64,000 nucleotides of DNA from Spirosoma profusum (GTDB lineage Bacteria > Bacteroidota > Bacteroidia > Cytophagales > Spirosomataceae): the NCBI RefSeq assembly GCF_014699005.1, contig NZ_JACWZY010000001.1, positions 310,001 through 374,000 of the forward strand. The letters are read 5' to 3'. The position numbers and the translations under genes are program-made. Positions within the stretch are counted from its first letter, which is position 1; every line of letters begins with the position of its first letter. Positions 51,386 through 60,351 of the stretch are shown in pieces. Under the pieces are notes generated by a model. The model had not been told where the DNA came from and ran no database searches. It saw only the letters and a program-made list of their open reading frames with translations.

Positions 51386-53789
51386 TTTGCACCGGATTGG
51401 CCAGCGCGGCCCGGATGGCCTGCGTACTCACAACGAAGCCAGTCAGCAAGGCTAATACCAGCGCGACTACCGCAAATGGCGTCCACGAAAGCGTTGTCCG
51501 ATAAGCGAAATGCGTTAACCAGTTTTGCAGCAGATAGTAGGCAAGTGGCCCGGCAATGACATTGGCGATAAGCAGAATCAGCACAAATTCTTTCAGGAAT
51601 AAGTTGACAATACCGGCTGTCGAAGCGCCTAACGTTTTGCGAATCCCAATCTCTTTGGTACGGCGTGTTACGTTCAGCGATACTAGACCAAGCACGCCCA
51701 GCAGCACAATCACCAGTGCCAATACTGTAGCCAGTCGAGCCGCTTTTTGAAGCTGAATTTCGGTCTGGTACAATTTCTGGAGCGTATCATCCATAAACGA
51801 ATACTCGAACGGGGCTTCCGGAAACAGCCGCGACCACTCCTTATTGATAGCGGTTACGGTTTCAGGTAAATTGCCCGAAGAAGCTAGTTTAAACGTGACA
51901 TAGCGATAAATAGGATTAGCCCTTGTATGCAGAAAAATGAGCGGACCGATTGTTTCGTGTAAAGAGCCAAAGTGAAAATTCTTTAATACGCCATCCACCC
52001 TGTAGGCTCGATTACTACCCTGAAATCGAACCGTTTGTCCAAGTGCTTTGGCGGGGTCATTCCAGCCTAGGGCCTTTACTGCCGATTCGTTCAGAACCAC
52101 CCGCGTCGAATCATAGCCACCGCCATCGGCGTGGAAAAACTTACCTTCCTGCATATGAAGTCCATAAGTCTGTGCAAAGCGCTCGTCCGTAGTCATGACC
52201 ATTGCAACGGATGCGCTGCTACTGTCGCGCCCTTGCTGAAAGATTCGACCACTACCACTGGTTTTGCCGTCTGGAATTTCAAATGAATAACTGACATCGC
52301 TCACACCTGGAATACGGGCCAATTGATTACGGATACCTTCCATACGTAGCACGCCCGCTGGCGACCAATCGCGCGGGACCGAAGCCACCGTCATGATCTG
52401 ACTTTTTTGATAGCCAAGATCTTTTGTGAAAAAATAAGATACCTGTCGACTAATGACCACAGCGCCCACAAACACGAGAATCGCGACCGTAAACTGAAAG
52501 ACAATCAACGCCCGACGGAAGCCTATTCCCTTCTGCACCGATGGCGTTAGTTTACCTTTTAGAGACTCAACCGAGGGCAATCTTGACAGTATAAAAGCCG
52601 GATAACCGCCCGCCAGTAAGCCAATACACAAAATCAAGCCGAGCAACCCGAAGTAAGCTGCCGCCGACCACGTACTAAGCGACGGAATCGGTCGTTCCAG
52701 TACGTTGGCGAATAGCGGTCGGAACAGCTCATGGAAACCTAGCGCCAGCAACGTAGCAACTGTAGACAACAGAAGACTTTCGGCCAGAAACTGGCCAATG
52801 AGTTGCTTTTTGAGCCCGCCCAGCACCTTTCTGACGCCAATTTCGCGGAGTCGGGTTGCCGACATACCAATAGTGATGTTTACAAAATTGACAACTGCCA
52901 TCAGCAGAATAAACAGTCCGATGAGCGTCAGCGTCAACACCATTTTCTCGACCAGTCCATTTTGAGCTTTTAAGTAATACGTTGTCAGCGGACTTAAGTA
53001 GGCATGCAAATTTTCTTTAAAACCAGGTGGCGCATACGTAGCAAGTACCTGCTCAATTGGCTTGGTGAGCTGGTCGGCTTTGACTCCCGGTTGGAGTTCC
53101 AGGTAGTTAGGAATGTATTGGTTTTGCCATGAATTTATGCTGGCAAGCGGTGAAAAATAACCAACGTCACGCATTGGAATGAACATATGGTCGCGATTAG
53201 GCAACAGATCGGTTACACTATTTTTAGGAGGATTGTCCAGTACGCCGGTTATCGTGAACAACTGCTTGCCGCCGATGGGTGTCTGGACAGTTAATTGTTG
53301 ACGTAGCACATCGGTTCGCCCGAAGAATTTCTGCGCCATTTCCGACGTAATGACAATAGAGTTTGGGGCCAGCATCGCCGTTTTGGGATCGCCGTACAGC
53401 AAAGGAAAGCCAAACATCGAAAGCAGCGTCGAATCACCAATTTCGATCCCTTCCCGAAAGTGCTTCTGGTCTTTAGAGACGATGGCTGTTACCCCATAAA
53501 ATCGGTAATAATTAGCGACCAGATTTGGATATAACTGCTTGAGTGTAGGCCCAATAAGCCCCAACGTAGTGATGTCCATCCCCATCGTTTCTTCCTTCCA
53601 TCGACTCTGGACTAAGTACTGCCGATCGGCGTGACGTAGCGTTTTGTTAACGGCCAGTTCGCCCTGAATGTAGTTGCCGATGAGTAGGAGAAATGTAATA
53701 CCAACCGTTAGGCCGAACAACGTAACAAGGGCGTAAAACTTTCGACGTAGCAGATTTCGAATGGCGATTTTAACGTAATTCCGAAGCAT
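51369..53789 (-). CDS. ABC transporter permease 15, MacB/FtsX type, most divergent member (806 aa)
   Basis: Starts MLRNYVKIAIRNLLRRKFYA. The first FtsX core is AVVNFVNITIGMSATRLREI with GVRKVLGGLKKQLIGQ; the second is TKEIGIRKTLGASTAGIVNLF with LLGVLGLVSLNVTRR before it, unlike the CLGLFGL consensus. Second periplasmic motif MQEGKFF. The last helices lack WWVFALAG (SWTPFAVVALVLALLTGFVV). The tail NPVQSLNQD is encoded inside the right arm of repeat C2, so this copy, like permease 14, carries a repeat-derived end. It probably belongs to a separate subfamily of the array. No promoter was identified in the 204 nt upstream, which hold repeat B2. Confidence 0.94.
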   Translation of the reverse strand: MLRNYVKIAIRNLLRRKFYALVTLFGLTVGITFLLLIGNYIQGELAVNKTLRHADRQYLVQSRWKEETMGMDITTLGLIGPTLKQLYPNLVANYYRFYGVTAIVSKDQKHFREGIEIGDSTLLSMFGFPLLYGDPKTAMLAPNSIVITSEMAQKFFGRTDVLRQQLTVQTPIGGKQLFTITGVLDNPPKNSVTDLLPNRDHMFIPMRDVGYFSPLASINSWQNQYIPNYLELQPGVKADQLTKPIEQVLATYAPPGFKENLHAYLSPLTTYYLKAQNGLVEKMVLTLTLIGLFILLMAVVNFVNITIGMSATRLREIGVRKVLGGLKKQLIGQFLAESLLLSTVATLLALGFHELFRPLFANVLERPIPSLSTWSAAAYFGLLGLILCIGLLAGGYPAFILSRLPSVESLKGKLTPSVQKGIGFRRALIVFQFTVAILVFVGAVVISRQVSYFFTKDLGYQKSQIMTVASVPRDWSPAGVLRMEGIRNQLARIPGVSDVSYSFEIPDGKTSGSGRIFQQGRDSSSASVAMVMTTDERFAQTYGLHMQEGKFFHADGGGYDSTRVVLNESAVKALGWNDPAKALGQTVRFQGSNRAYRVDGVLKNFHFGSLHETIGPLIFLHTRANPIYRYVTFKLASSGNLPETVTAINKEWSRLFPEAPFEYSFMDDTLQKLYQTEIQLQKAARLATVLALVIVLLGVLGLVSLNVTRRTKEIGIRKTLGASTAGIVNLFLKEFVLILLIANVIAGPLAYYLLQNWLTHFAYRTTLSWTPFAVVALVLALLTGFVVSTQAIRAALANPVQSLNQD

Positions 53790-53889
53790 AGGATAACCGT
53801 TTAGCGATACGTTCGTTTGTCGCCGTGAAGGTATTTACGTTTGTTCTATGAGTTGATTTTTAGTACGTTAAAAGATGTTAAGGGACAAG

Positions 53890-53994
53890 GGTTGTAATGC
53901 AGAGATGCACGGAAGAGTACAGAGATTCACAGAGGTATTCTATTATTTTCTCTGCGAATCTCTGTACTCTTCCGTGCATCTCTGCATCACAACC
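53890..53994. repeat. Long inverted repeat B2 (GCAGAGATGC type, 39-bp arms)
   Basis: Arms 53890-53928 and 53956-53994 differ at one position, and pairing continues inward (cacagag / ctctgcg). It sits between permeases 16 and 15 and its last base touches the stop of permease 16. It shares the gcagagatgc and acagagat words with B1. Confidence 0.85.
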
Positions 53995-56429
53995 TATTCG
54001 GAACGTAGTGATTTCACTGGATTCATGAGCGCGGCCCGGATGCTCTGAAAACTGACTGTGAACAGGGCAATGCCAACTGCCAACAGTCCTGCCAGTACGA
54101 ATACCCACCATTCGATGTCGATCTTATAAGCAAAATCGGTTAGCCAGTTGTTCATCGCCCACCAGGCAATGGGAGAGGCAATAATAATGGCAATGAAAAC
54201 CAGCTTCAGGAAATCTCTGGAAAGTAACGTAACGATGCTGGCCACACTGGCTCCCAATACCTTACGAACGCCGATCTCTTTGGTACGTTGCTGCGCGCTG
54301 AACGTAGCAAGGCCGAACAAACCCAGACAGGCAATGAAAATGGCAAGGGCTGAAAAGATACTGAACAACAAGCCATACTGTTTGTCGGACTGGTATTGTT
54401 TGCCATAAAATTCATCAAGAAAGAAGTAATCCAGCGATGATTCTGGAAAGGTATTTTCCCAGATAGTAGATACCTGACTTAGTAGGTTTTGCGGATCATC
54501 GGTACGGAATTTAATGGAATAATATTCTATCGGAATCCAGCCGAATTTTGGGTCCATAAACAGAATAATGGGCGTAAACGGTTGATGGAGTGAGCGTTGG
54601 TGATAATCTTTGATGACGCCAATAATTTCGTTAGCTCGATCGGGTGTAGTTTCCAGCGCGATTTTCTGCCCAATCGCCTGCTCGGGCGACGTAAAGCCAA
54701 GCTGCTTGACAGCCGATTCATTGAGAACCAATGCTGTAGAATCGGAAGGGCGAGTTTTATCAAATGCGCGTCCGGCCAGTAGTTGCAGTCCATAAGTCGG
54801 CATGAAATCAAAATCGACGGTTAACATTTCGAAAAGTCGGTTGCTGGCGTCCGGGGCTTCAAACCGCCGATTAGCCAGAAATTGCCCAACCTCTTCGCCG
54901 GGAATCGCTCCCGAACCGGTTACGTTCGATACGTTGGCCAGCGTCCTAACCTGCTTTTTGAAAAGCTCTACCCGCTCAGCATGATTAGGCGAATTGACAG
55001 GCGCTTTGATAGCAATAACCTGATCGGTCAAAACGCCTGGCCGCTGATTCATCATATAGGCCGTTTGTCGGTATACCACCAACGTACTGATAATCAAAAT
55101 GACAGAGATTACAAACTGAATCACTACCAACCCTTGACGTACCGTTCGTTCCGATCCCGAAAACAGAAATCGGCCTTTCAGCACCGACACTGGCGAAATC
55201 CGAAGCAGTGAAAAAGCGGGATATAGGCCTGTAACCAAAATACCGACGCTCCATAGCAGGAACATGCCGAATAGCATAATCGGATCTGTCCAGACAGCCT
55301 GTGCCGAATGCAGATGTAGCGACTCGGGAAGTACCTGAGTAGAAAGCAAAAGCAACGGTACGGCTACCACTAACGCTAGCGTATGTAACAGCATCGACTC
55401 AATCACAAACTGTGTCAATAACATCCTGCGCGACGAGCCAATCATGCGCCGTACGCCCGCTTCTTTCGCCCGGTAAAGCACCCGCGCTGTTGTCAAATTG
55501 CTGTAATTGAACCAGCTAATCAGCAAAATAACAAGCGCAATAATCGACAGAAACCGCACCACCATTCGGTTGCCTTTTGCTTCAATTTCGTTGGGTGTGG
55601 CCGGGTTGAGGTGAAGGTTGTGGAGCGGAATAAGTTTAATCCCCCACGTAACATCTTTCATGGCCTGCTCAGTTTTGTGCTGCTCGGCAAGGGCTGGAAA
55701 TTTGGCTTCTACCCGACTGGGGTCGGTATGCGGTTTTAGTTGCACGAACGTATAACTCGCGTGCTGATACCAGAAATTCCAGAACTTGGACGTAGCGGAT
55801 TTTCCCGAAATCAGCATGTCGAACTGCATGGTCGAGTTGACAGGTAAATCGGCAAAAATGCCCGTTACTTGATACGTCTGGGTTTTGTATAACGTACTGA
55901 TTTCGAGTGTTTTTCCTAGCGGATTCTGCGTGCCGAAATATTTCTTTGCTGTTGCTTCTGACAAAACAACTGTGTTCGGTTCATTCAGAAACGTTTTTCG
56001 GTCGCCCTGCCGAACGGGGTAATCGAAGAAGGTAAAGAAATTGGAATCGACCAGGCAAACGTGCGGTTCCCGAAACTTCTGGTTTTCGTAACGTACCACT
56101 CGCTCGGAGTTACGCCAGAAAATCCGGGTAAAGCTTTCCACCTCCGGAAAGTTCGCTTTCATGGCTGGCGCATAGCCGTTTGTACTCGTTGCCCAGTGTT
56201 CACTTTTATGGCCCGCTCCGTAAAACAGGCTTTCAACCCGATAGATGGGTTTATCGCCTGCTACGTTCCTGTCAACCGCGATCCGGTCATAACTCTGTTC
56301 AAATCGAACGTATTGAATCAGCAGTCCGCAGGTGGCCATTCCCAGAGCGAGGCCAGTGATATTGAGCAGACTATACAGGCGTTGCTGACGTATCGTTCGC
56401 CAGGCGATTTTGATGTAGTTTTTTAGCAT
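53994..56429 (-). CDS. ABC transporter permease 16, MacB/FtsX type (811 aa)
   Basis: Starts MLKNYIKIAWRTIRQQRLYS. The first FtsX core diverges: ISWFNYSNLTTARVLYRAKE with AGVRRMIGSSRRMLLTQ; V-R-R replaces V-R-K and Trp-Phe replaces Cys-Ile. The second half is close to consensus: motif LLAGRAF, QLGF, IGVIKDYHQRSLHQPFTPI, core KEIGVRKVLGASVASIVTLL, tail NPVKSLRSE. The two halves therefore seem to have different histories, which suits 3'-end exchange among paralogs. It follows permease 17 by 23 nt, the tightest permease spacing here, so the two are surely co-transcribed. Confidence 0.95.
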   Translation of the reverse strand: MLKNYIKIAWRTIRQQRLYSLLNITGLALGMATCGLLIQYVRFEQSYDRIAVDRNVAGDKPIYRVESLFYGAGHKSEHWATSTNGYAPAMKANFPEVESFTRIFWRNSERVVRYENQKFREPHVCLVDSNFFTFFDYPVRQGDRKTFLNEPNTVVLSEATAKKYFGTQNPLGKTLEISTLYKTQTYQVTGIFADLPVNSTMQFDMLISGKSATSKFWNFWYQHASYTFVQLKPHTDPSRVEAKFPALAEQHKTEQAMKDVTWGIKLIPLHNLHLNPATPNEIEAKGNRMVVRFLSIIALVILLISWFNYSNLTTARVLYRAKEAGVRRMIGSSRRMLLTQFVIESMLLHTLALVVAVPLLLLSTQVLPESLHLHSAQAVWTDPIMLFGMFLLWSVGILVTGLYPAFSLLRISPVSVLKGRFLFSGSERTVRQGLVVIQFVISVILIISTLVVYRQTAYMMNQRPGVLTDQVIAIKAPVNSPNHAERVELFKKQVRTLANVSNVTGSGAIPGEEVGQFLANRRFEAPDASNRLFEMLTVDFDFMPTYGLQLLAGRAFDKTRPSDSTALVLNESAVKQLGFTSPEQAIGQKIALETTPDRANEIIGVIKDYHQRSLHQPFTPIILFMDPKFGWIPIEYYSIKFRTDDPQNLLSQVSTIWENTFPESSLDYFFLDEFYGKQYQSDKQYGLLFSIFSALAIFIACLGLFGLATFSAQQRTKEIGVRKVLGASVASIVTLLSRDFLKLVFIAIIIASPIAWWAMNNWLTDFAYKIDIEWWVFVLAGLLAVGIALFTVSFQSIRAALMNPVKSLRSE

Positions 56430-56452
56430 AGGGGTAAAAATCCCGGTTCAGA

Positions 56453-58879
56453 TTATTCGCTACGTAGTGATTTTATCGGATTCATCAACGCGGCTTTGAT
56501 GCTCTGAAAACTCACGGTCGCTAACGCAATTCCTATTGCCAGTAGACCCGCGAGGGCGAACATCCACCACTCAATCTCAATTTTATAGGCGAAATCGGCC
56601 AGCCACTGGTTCATCATATACCAGGCGATGGGTGTGGCAATGAGAATGGCAATCAGTACCAGTTTCAGAAAATCTTTCGAGAGCAAACCAATCAAGTTGG
56701 GAATCGATGCGCCCAGCACTTTACGGATACCGATTTCTTTGGTACGTTGCTCGGCCATAAACGCAGCCAATCCAAATAAACCCAGGCAGGCAATCAGAAT
56801 CGCCAATACCGCAAATGTCAGCGCAATGGTACCGATACGTTGTTCAGCTCGATATAATTGATTGAAGCTATCGTCCATAAATTGATAGCTGAAGGCCTGA
56901 CCAGGTGCAACCTGCCGCCATTTCGCTTCAATTTGTTTGATGAGTGCGGGCAAATCGTTGCTACTCAGCCGGAATGAAGCGGCTCCCGAATTGGAGTCGA
57001 GAAACATCGATAAAGCGCCAATGTTACGTCGGAGCGACTCGAAATGAAAATTCTTAACGACCCCAACCACGGTAAACGTTTTGCGTTCTTTTAGTTGAGC
57101 ATCATTATAACGCCAGACGCGCTTGCCAATAGGGTTTTTAAACCCAAATACCTGCACGGCCGCTTCATTCAGAATAATACCCGACGAATCTGAGCCAAAA
57201 TTCCTTGAAAAATCGCGACCCTGGACGAGTTTCATTCCCATTGTCTTGACATAGTTATGATCGACCGCCCAGCTCTGCATACTAACGCCTTTGTTCATAT
57301 CTGACTGACCTTCAGCAAAGAACGAATTATCACTACGATTAGAGGGCGTCGGTAAGTAACCTGAGATGCTACCATTCACAACGCCCGGCAGTTTCAGAAC
57401 TTCCTGCCGAAAACTTTCGGCCTGATTACCAATGCTATATACGCCATAAATGGTGAGCATTTTGTCGCGGTTGAAACCCAGACTTTTGCTCTGGATATAG
57501 GTGATCTGCCGGTAGACAATGATGGTACCGACAATCAGAATTACCGACATCATAAACTGAAAAACGACCAGGCCACTACGTAGTCCAGCGCTTCGAAAAC
57601 TTACGTTGACTTTGCCTTTCAGCACCGTAATTGGCTGAAATGATGATAGAAACAGAGCCGGATAACTACCTGCCAATAAGCCAACGACGATCGGTAACAA
57701 AATTAAAAGGGGCACGTAATAGGGCGATGCTAATTGGCTAATTGACAGCTCTTTAGCTGCAATCGAATTGAAGCCCGGAAGAGCCAAACCAACCATAAAC
57801 AGGGCCAGCAACATTGCCAGTATGGTTGTCAGCACCGACTCCGTCATAAATTGCCCGATCAGTTGCTGACGTTCCGATCCCATTACTTTCCGGACGCCTA
57901 CTTCGCGCGCCCGATTGGCCGAGCGAGCTGTTGCCAGATTCATGAAGTTGATGCAGGCAATCAGTAGAATAAACAGAGCCACCGCCGAGAAAATATAGAC
58001 GTACTGAATATCGCCATTCGGTGCCAGTTCGACCTGTTGTTTGGAATGTAAGTGAATGTCTGTCAGTGGAATAAGCCAAAACCCAATGCTATTCCCTGCC
58101 TTACGAAACTGATCCATAGATGAACCGATAAATTGCAACGCCTGCGGGCCAACGTATTTCTCAATAACTGTATCGAAGTTTTTGGCAAATGCCTGTGCGT
58201 CCGTTCCGGGTTTCATCAGAATATACGTATGGTGATTATTGCTGAGCCACTGCCCCCAGGTATAATCATCGTTCAGCATACTCAGAAAGAAATTGCTCTG
58301 AAAATGCGCATTCTTCGGCATATCACGCATTACCCCCGTGACTTTAAACGTTCGCCTATCGTTGAATACCAGCGTCTTGCCCATTGGGTTTTGATTGCCA
58401 AAGTGCCGTTTCGCAGCCGATTCGCTGATGACTACAGAATTGGGTTCGGCCAGTGCCCGTTTGGAATCGCCGGATACGAGCGGCAACGTAAAGACCTCAA
58501 ACAGCGTCGAGTCAGCAAAGGTAATGTTGTCTTCACGCAGATTTGTCGGCTCACCCGTCCGTTTTACGGACCAGGTTCCCTCCTGATGTAGACGCGCAAA
58601 CTGCTCTACCTGTGGATAATCTTTCTTGAGAGTTGGGCCGATGGGGTCGGGCGAAACAGCGAAGTGCATATCGTTTCCGCCAAACTTGATGTCTGACTGT
58701 ACTCGGTAAATCCGGTCGGCCTTTTCGTTGTAACGGTCAAAACTAAGTTCATCCAGTACGTAAAGCATGATGAGCATGCAGCAGGCTAGACCCGTAGCCA
58801 GCCCAAAAATGTTGATAAAGGTGAATCCCTTCTGTTTCCGAAGTGTCCGCCAGGCGATTTTGAGATAATTAAGTAGCAT
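56453..58879 (-). CDS. ABC transporter permease 17, MacB/FtsX type (808 aa)
   Basis: Starts MLLNYLKIAWRTLRKQKGFT. First FtsX core: ACINFMNLATARSANRAREV with GVRKVMGSERQQLIGQ. Second periplasmic motif LVQGRDF, then VGVVKNFHFESLRRNIGAL, where Asn replaces the usual Asp. Second FtsX core KEIGIRKVLGASIPNLIGLL, tail NPIKSLRSE. It is close in sequence to permease 10, including YMGPQ/YVGPQ followed by a QFRxxGN segment before the first FtsX domain. It lies 50 nt after the DUF2911 gene with a decayed palindrome between, and 23 nt before permease 16. Confidence 0.95.
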   Translation of the reverse strand: MLLNYLKIAWRTLRKQKGFTFINIFGLATGLACCMLIMLYVLDELSFDRYNEKADRIYRVQSDIKFGGNDMHFAVSPDPIGPTLKKDYPQVEQFARLHQEGTWSVKRTGEPTNLREDNITFADSTLFEVFTLPLVSGDSKRALAEPNSVVISESAAKRHFGNQNPMGKTLVFNDRRTFKVTGVMRDMPKNAHFQSNFFLSMLNDDYTWGQWLSNNHHTYILMKPGTDAQAFAKNFDTVIEKYVGPQALQFIGSSMDQFRKAGNSIGFWLIPLTDIHLHSKQQVELAPNGDIQYVYIFSAVALFILLIACINFMNLATARSANRAREVGVRKVMGSERQQLIGQFMTESVLTTILAMLLALFMVGLALPGFNSIAAKELSISQLASPYYVPLLILLPIVVGLLAGSYPALFLSSFQPITVLKGKVNVSFRSAGLRSGLVVFQFMMSVILIVGTIIVYRQITYIQSKSLGFNRDKMLTIYGVYSIGNQAESFRQEVLKLPGVVNGSISGYLPTPSNRSDNSFFAEGQSDMNKGVSMQSWAVDHNYVKTMGMKLVQGRDFSRNFGSDSSGIILNEAAVQVFGFKNPIGKRVWRYNDAQLKERKTFTVVGVVKNFHFESLRRNIGALSMFLDSNSGAASFRLSSNDLPALIKQIEAKWRQVAPGQAFSYQFMDDSFNQLYRAEQRIGTIALTFAVLAILIACLGLFGLAAFMAEQRTKEIGIRKVLGASIPNLIGLLSKDFLKLVLIAILIATPIAWYMMNQWLADFAYKIEIEWWMFALAGLLAIGIALATVSFQSIKAALMNPIKSLRSE

Positions 58880-58894
58880 AGTATTGAGGATTGA

Positions 58895-58923
58895 TGTAGA
58901 GACAGGGTATGCCTTGTTTCTAC
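58895..58923. repeat. Decayed GTAGAGACAGGG-type palindrome
   Basis: gtagagacagggtatgccttgtttctac is an imperfect palindrome equal to one end of a composite A repeat. It lies between the DUF2911 gene and permease 17. Confidence 0.6.
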
Positions 58924-58929
58924 GTAGGC

Positions 58930-60036
58930 TTAATTGATGACAGGCTTGCCTTCTGAGATGGCTTTTATCATGGCTTCTACGTTACTCTTGTTCAGCGGAT
59001 TTGGTGCCTGTGGCAGAGCTGCCTGTAAATAAGGAAGAGCATCTTTAGATTTGCCAATAGCTACCAGTGCCCGACTCATTCCCAGGTTCGTCGTAAACTG
59101 ATTCGGGTTTTTGTCATAGTTGGTTTTAAATACTACGTAGGCCTCCTGATTTTGTTTTCGATTCAGCAGACTGCGACCGTATTGGTGCAGTTCATTCATG
59201 TTTCCTAACGGCATGGCTTCGGCCATAAGAACTCTGGCCTCGTCGGGTTTATTAAGGGCAGTAAGTACAGCTGCTTTGGTGCTGAGCGTCTGAAAATTTT
59301 TCTGACCAACGTAGCGGGCATTGATGGCCTGGTCGGCCCAGATGAGTCCTTGTTTGAGATCGTGACTGGTTTCCAGACAGTACGTAGCAGCCTGCACGAG
59401 TGATGGCCACGTAAAGCCCGGTTTCGAGAGCAATTCACGACGGAACGAGGCCATTTGCTGATCAACCAAATCAACGCTCACTCTAAACGGAATCATGCGC
59501 TTTTCCCAACTCAGTGCTACGTTCGCTGAGCTATCGGTCTGATTCACGAACGAATACGTCAACAACTCCACAGACCTGTCGAGCGGCTGATTTTTCACCG
59601 TAACACGTAGCACGTCCATCGCCGGGTCGTAATAAAAGCTGCCCCAGGAAACGACGATTTTAGAGAAGATAACGGTCGTTTCCTGTTCGCCGAGATTCAT
59701 AAACAGGCCATATGTACCAGCGTCTAACGACTTCCCTTCCACGTATACGTCGTCAGAGAACGTAATGTATGTGGTTTCATTGGCCCCTGCCCGCCAGGGC
59801 GCCGGCTGTCCTGGACCGTAACCGAGATCCTGAAAGCCATAATGGGCAATTGGCGTTCCCCAAATTTTTCCTTCGCGCCCTTTCACGCCGGGTCGGTCGT
59901 AGTGAATGGTAACGGTCGTCAGGCCAATCTGCTCGGATACCGACGCTTTTTTATTGCCACCCCCAGGAACTGTAGTAAGTTGAGCCTGGCCAACTATTGA
60001 ATTGATTACTAAACTAATAAGTAGAACGTAACGCAT
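58930..60036 (-). CDS. Secreted DUF2911 protein with TPR-like C-terminus (368 aa)
   Basis: Signal peptide MRYVLLISLVINSIVGQAQ. Residues about 30-190 are a DUF2911 domain (QIGLTTVTIHYDRPGVKGREGKIWG, PAPWRAGANETTYITFSDDVYVEGKSLDAGTYGLFM). Residues about 210-360 are helical TPR-like repeats (AATYCLETSHDLKQGLIWADQAI, LNKPDEARVLMAEAMPLGN, VFKTNYDKNPNQFTTNLGMSRALVAIGKSKDALPYLQAAL). DUF2911 is widespread in Bacteroidota without a known function; a periplasmic location is expected. It lies between permeases 18 and 17 on the same strand but is separated from permease 18 by a 315-nt gap holding the nested repeat. Confidence 0.88.
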   Translation of the reverse strand: MRYVLLISLVINSIVGQAQLTTVPGGGNKKASVSEQIGLTTVTIHYDRPGVKGREGKIWGTPIAHYGFQDLGYGPGQPAPWRAGANETTYITFSDDVYVEGKSLDAGTYGLFMNLGEQETTVIFSKIVVSWGSFYYDPAMDVLRVTVKNQPLDRSVELLTYSFVNQTDSSANVALSWEKRMIPFRVSVDLVDQQMASFRRELLSKPGFTWPSLVQAATYCLETSHDLKQGLIWADQAINARYVGQKNFQTLSTKAAVLTALNKPDEARVLMAEAMPLGNMNELHQYGRSLLNRKQNQEAYVVFKTNYDKNPNQFTTNLGMSRALVAIGKSKDALPYLQAALPQAPNPLNKSNVEAMIKAISEGKPVIN

Positions 60037-60074
60037 AGAGATATTGGTTTGAATCAGGATTTAACTGATGTCTG

Positions 60075-60347
60075 AACCAGGATTTAACGGATTTATGGAT
60101 TTTCAGGATTTTGTTTAGCTTCTTCGAAGCGCTTATTCTGAAGTTGTTTAAACTTTTATTCGAACGTGCTTTTGTCATTCTGACGAAGGAAGAATCTTAA
60201 AGTATCCTCGCTTATTGGTAAGGAATCTTTAAGATTCTTCCTTCGTCAGAATGACAAAAGCAGCCAATTAGAATCTATTTTCAAAAGTTTAAACAGGTTC
60301 TCTGAAAACAAAATCCTGAAAATCCCTAAATCCGTTAAATCCAGGTT
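60075..60347. repeat. Nested inverted repeat C3 containing repeat D
   Basis: Outer C-type arms (60075-60117, 60305-60347) are alike apart from a few mismatches. Inside are gtttaaactttt / aaaagtttaaac arms (about 60145 and 60285), and inside those a perfect 35-bp inverted repeat (60168-60202, 60227-60261) with the CATTCTGACGAAGGAAGAAT word. It fills most of the 315-nt gap between permease 18 and the DUF2911 gene; no open frame is seen there. Confidence 0.85.
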
Positions 60348-60351
60348 CGGA

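Noticed and set aside
53790-53889. Sigma-54 box before permease 15
   Set aside because: No TGGYA-N-TTG pair at correct spacing and no TGTCCG dyad were found.
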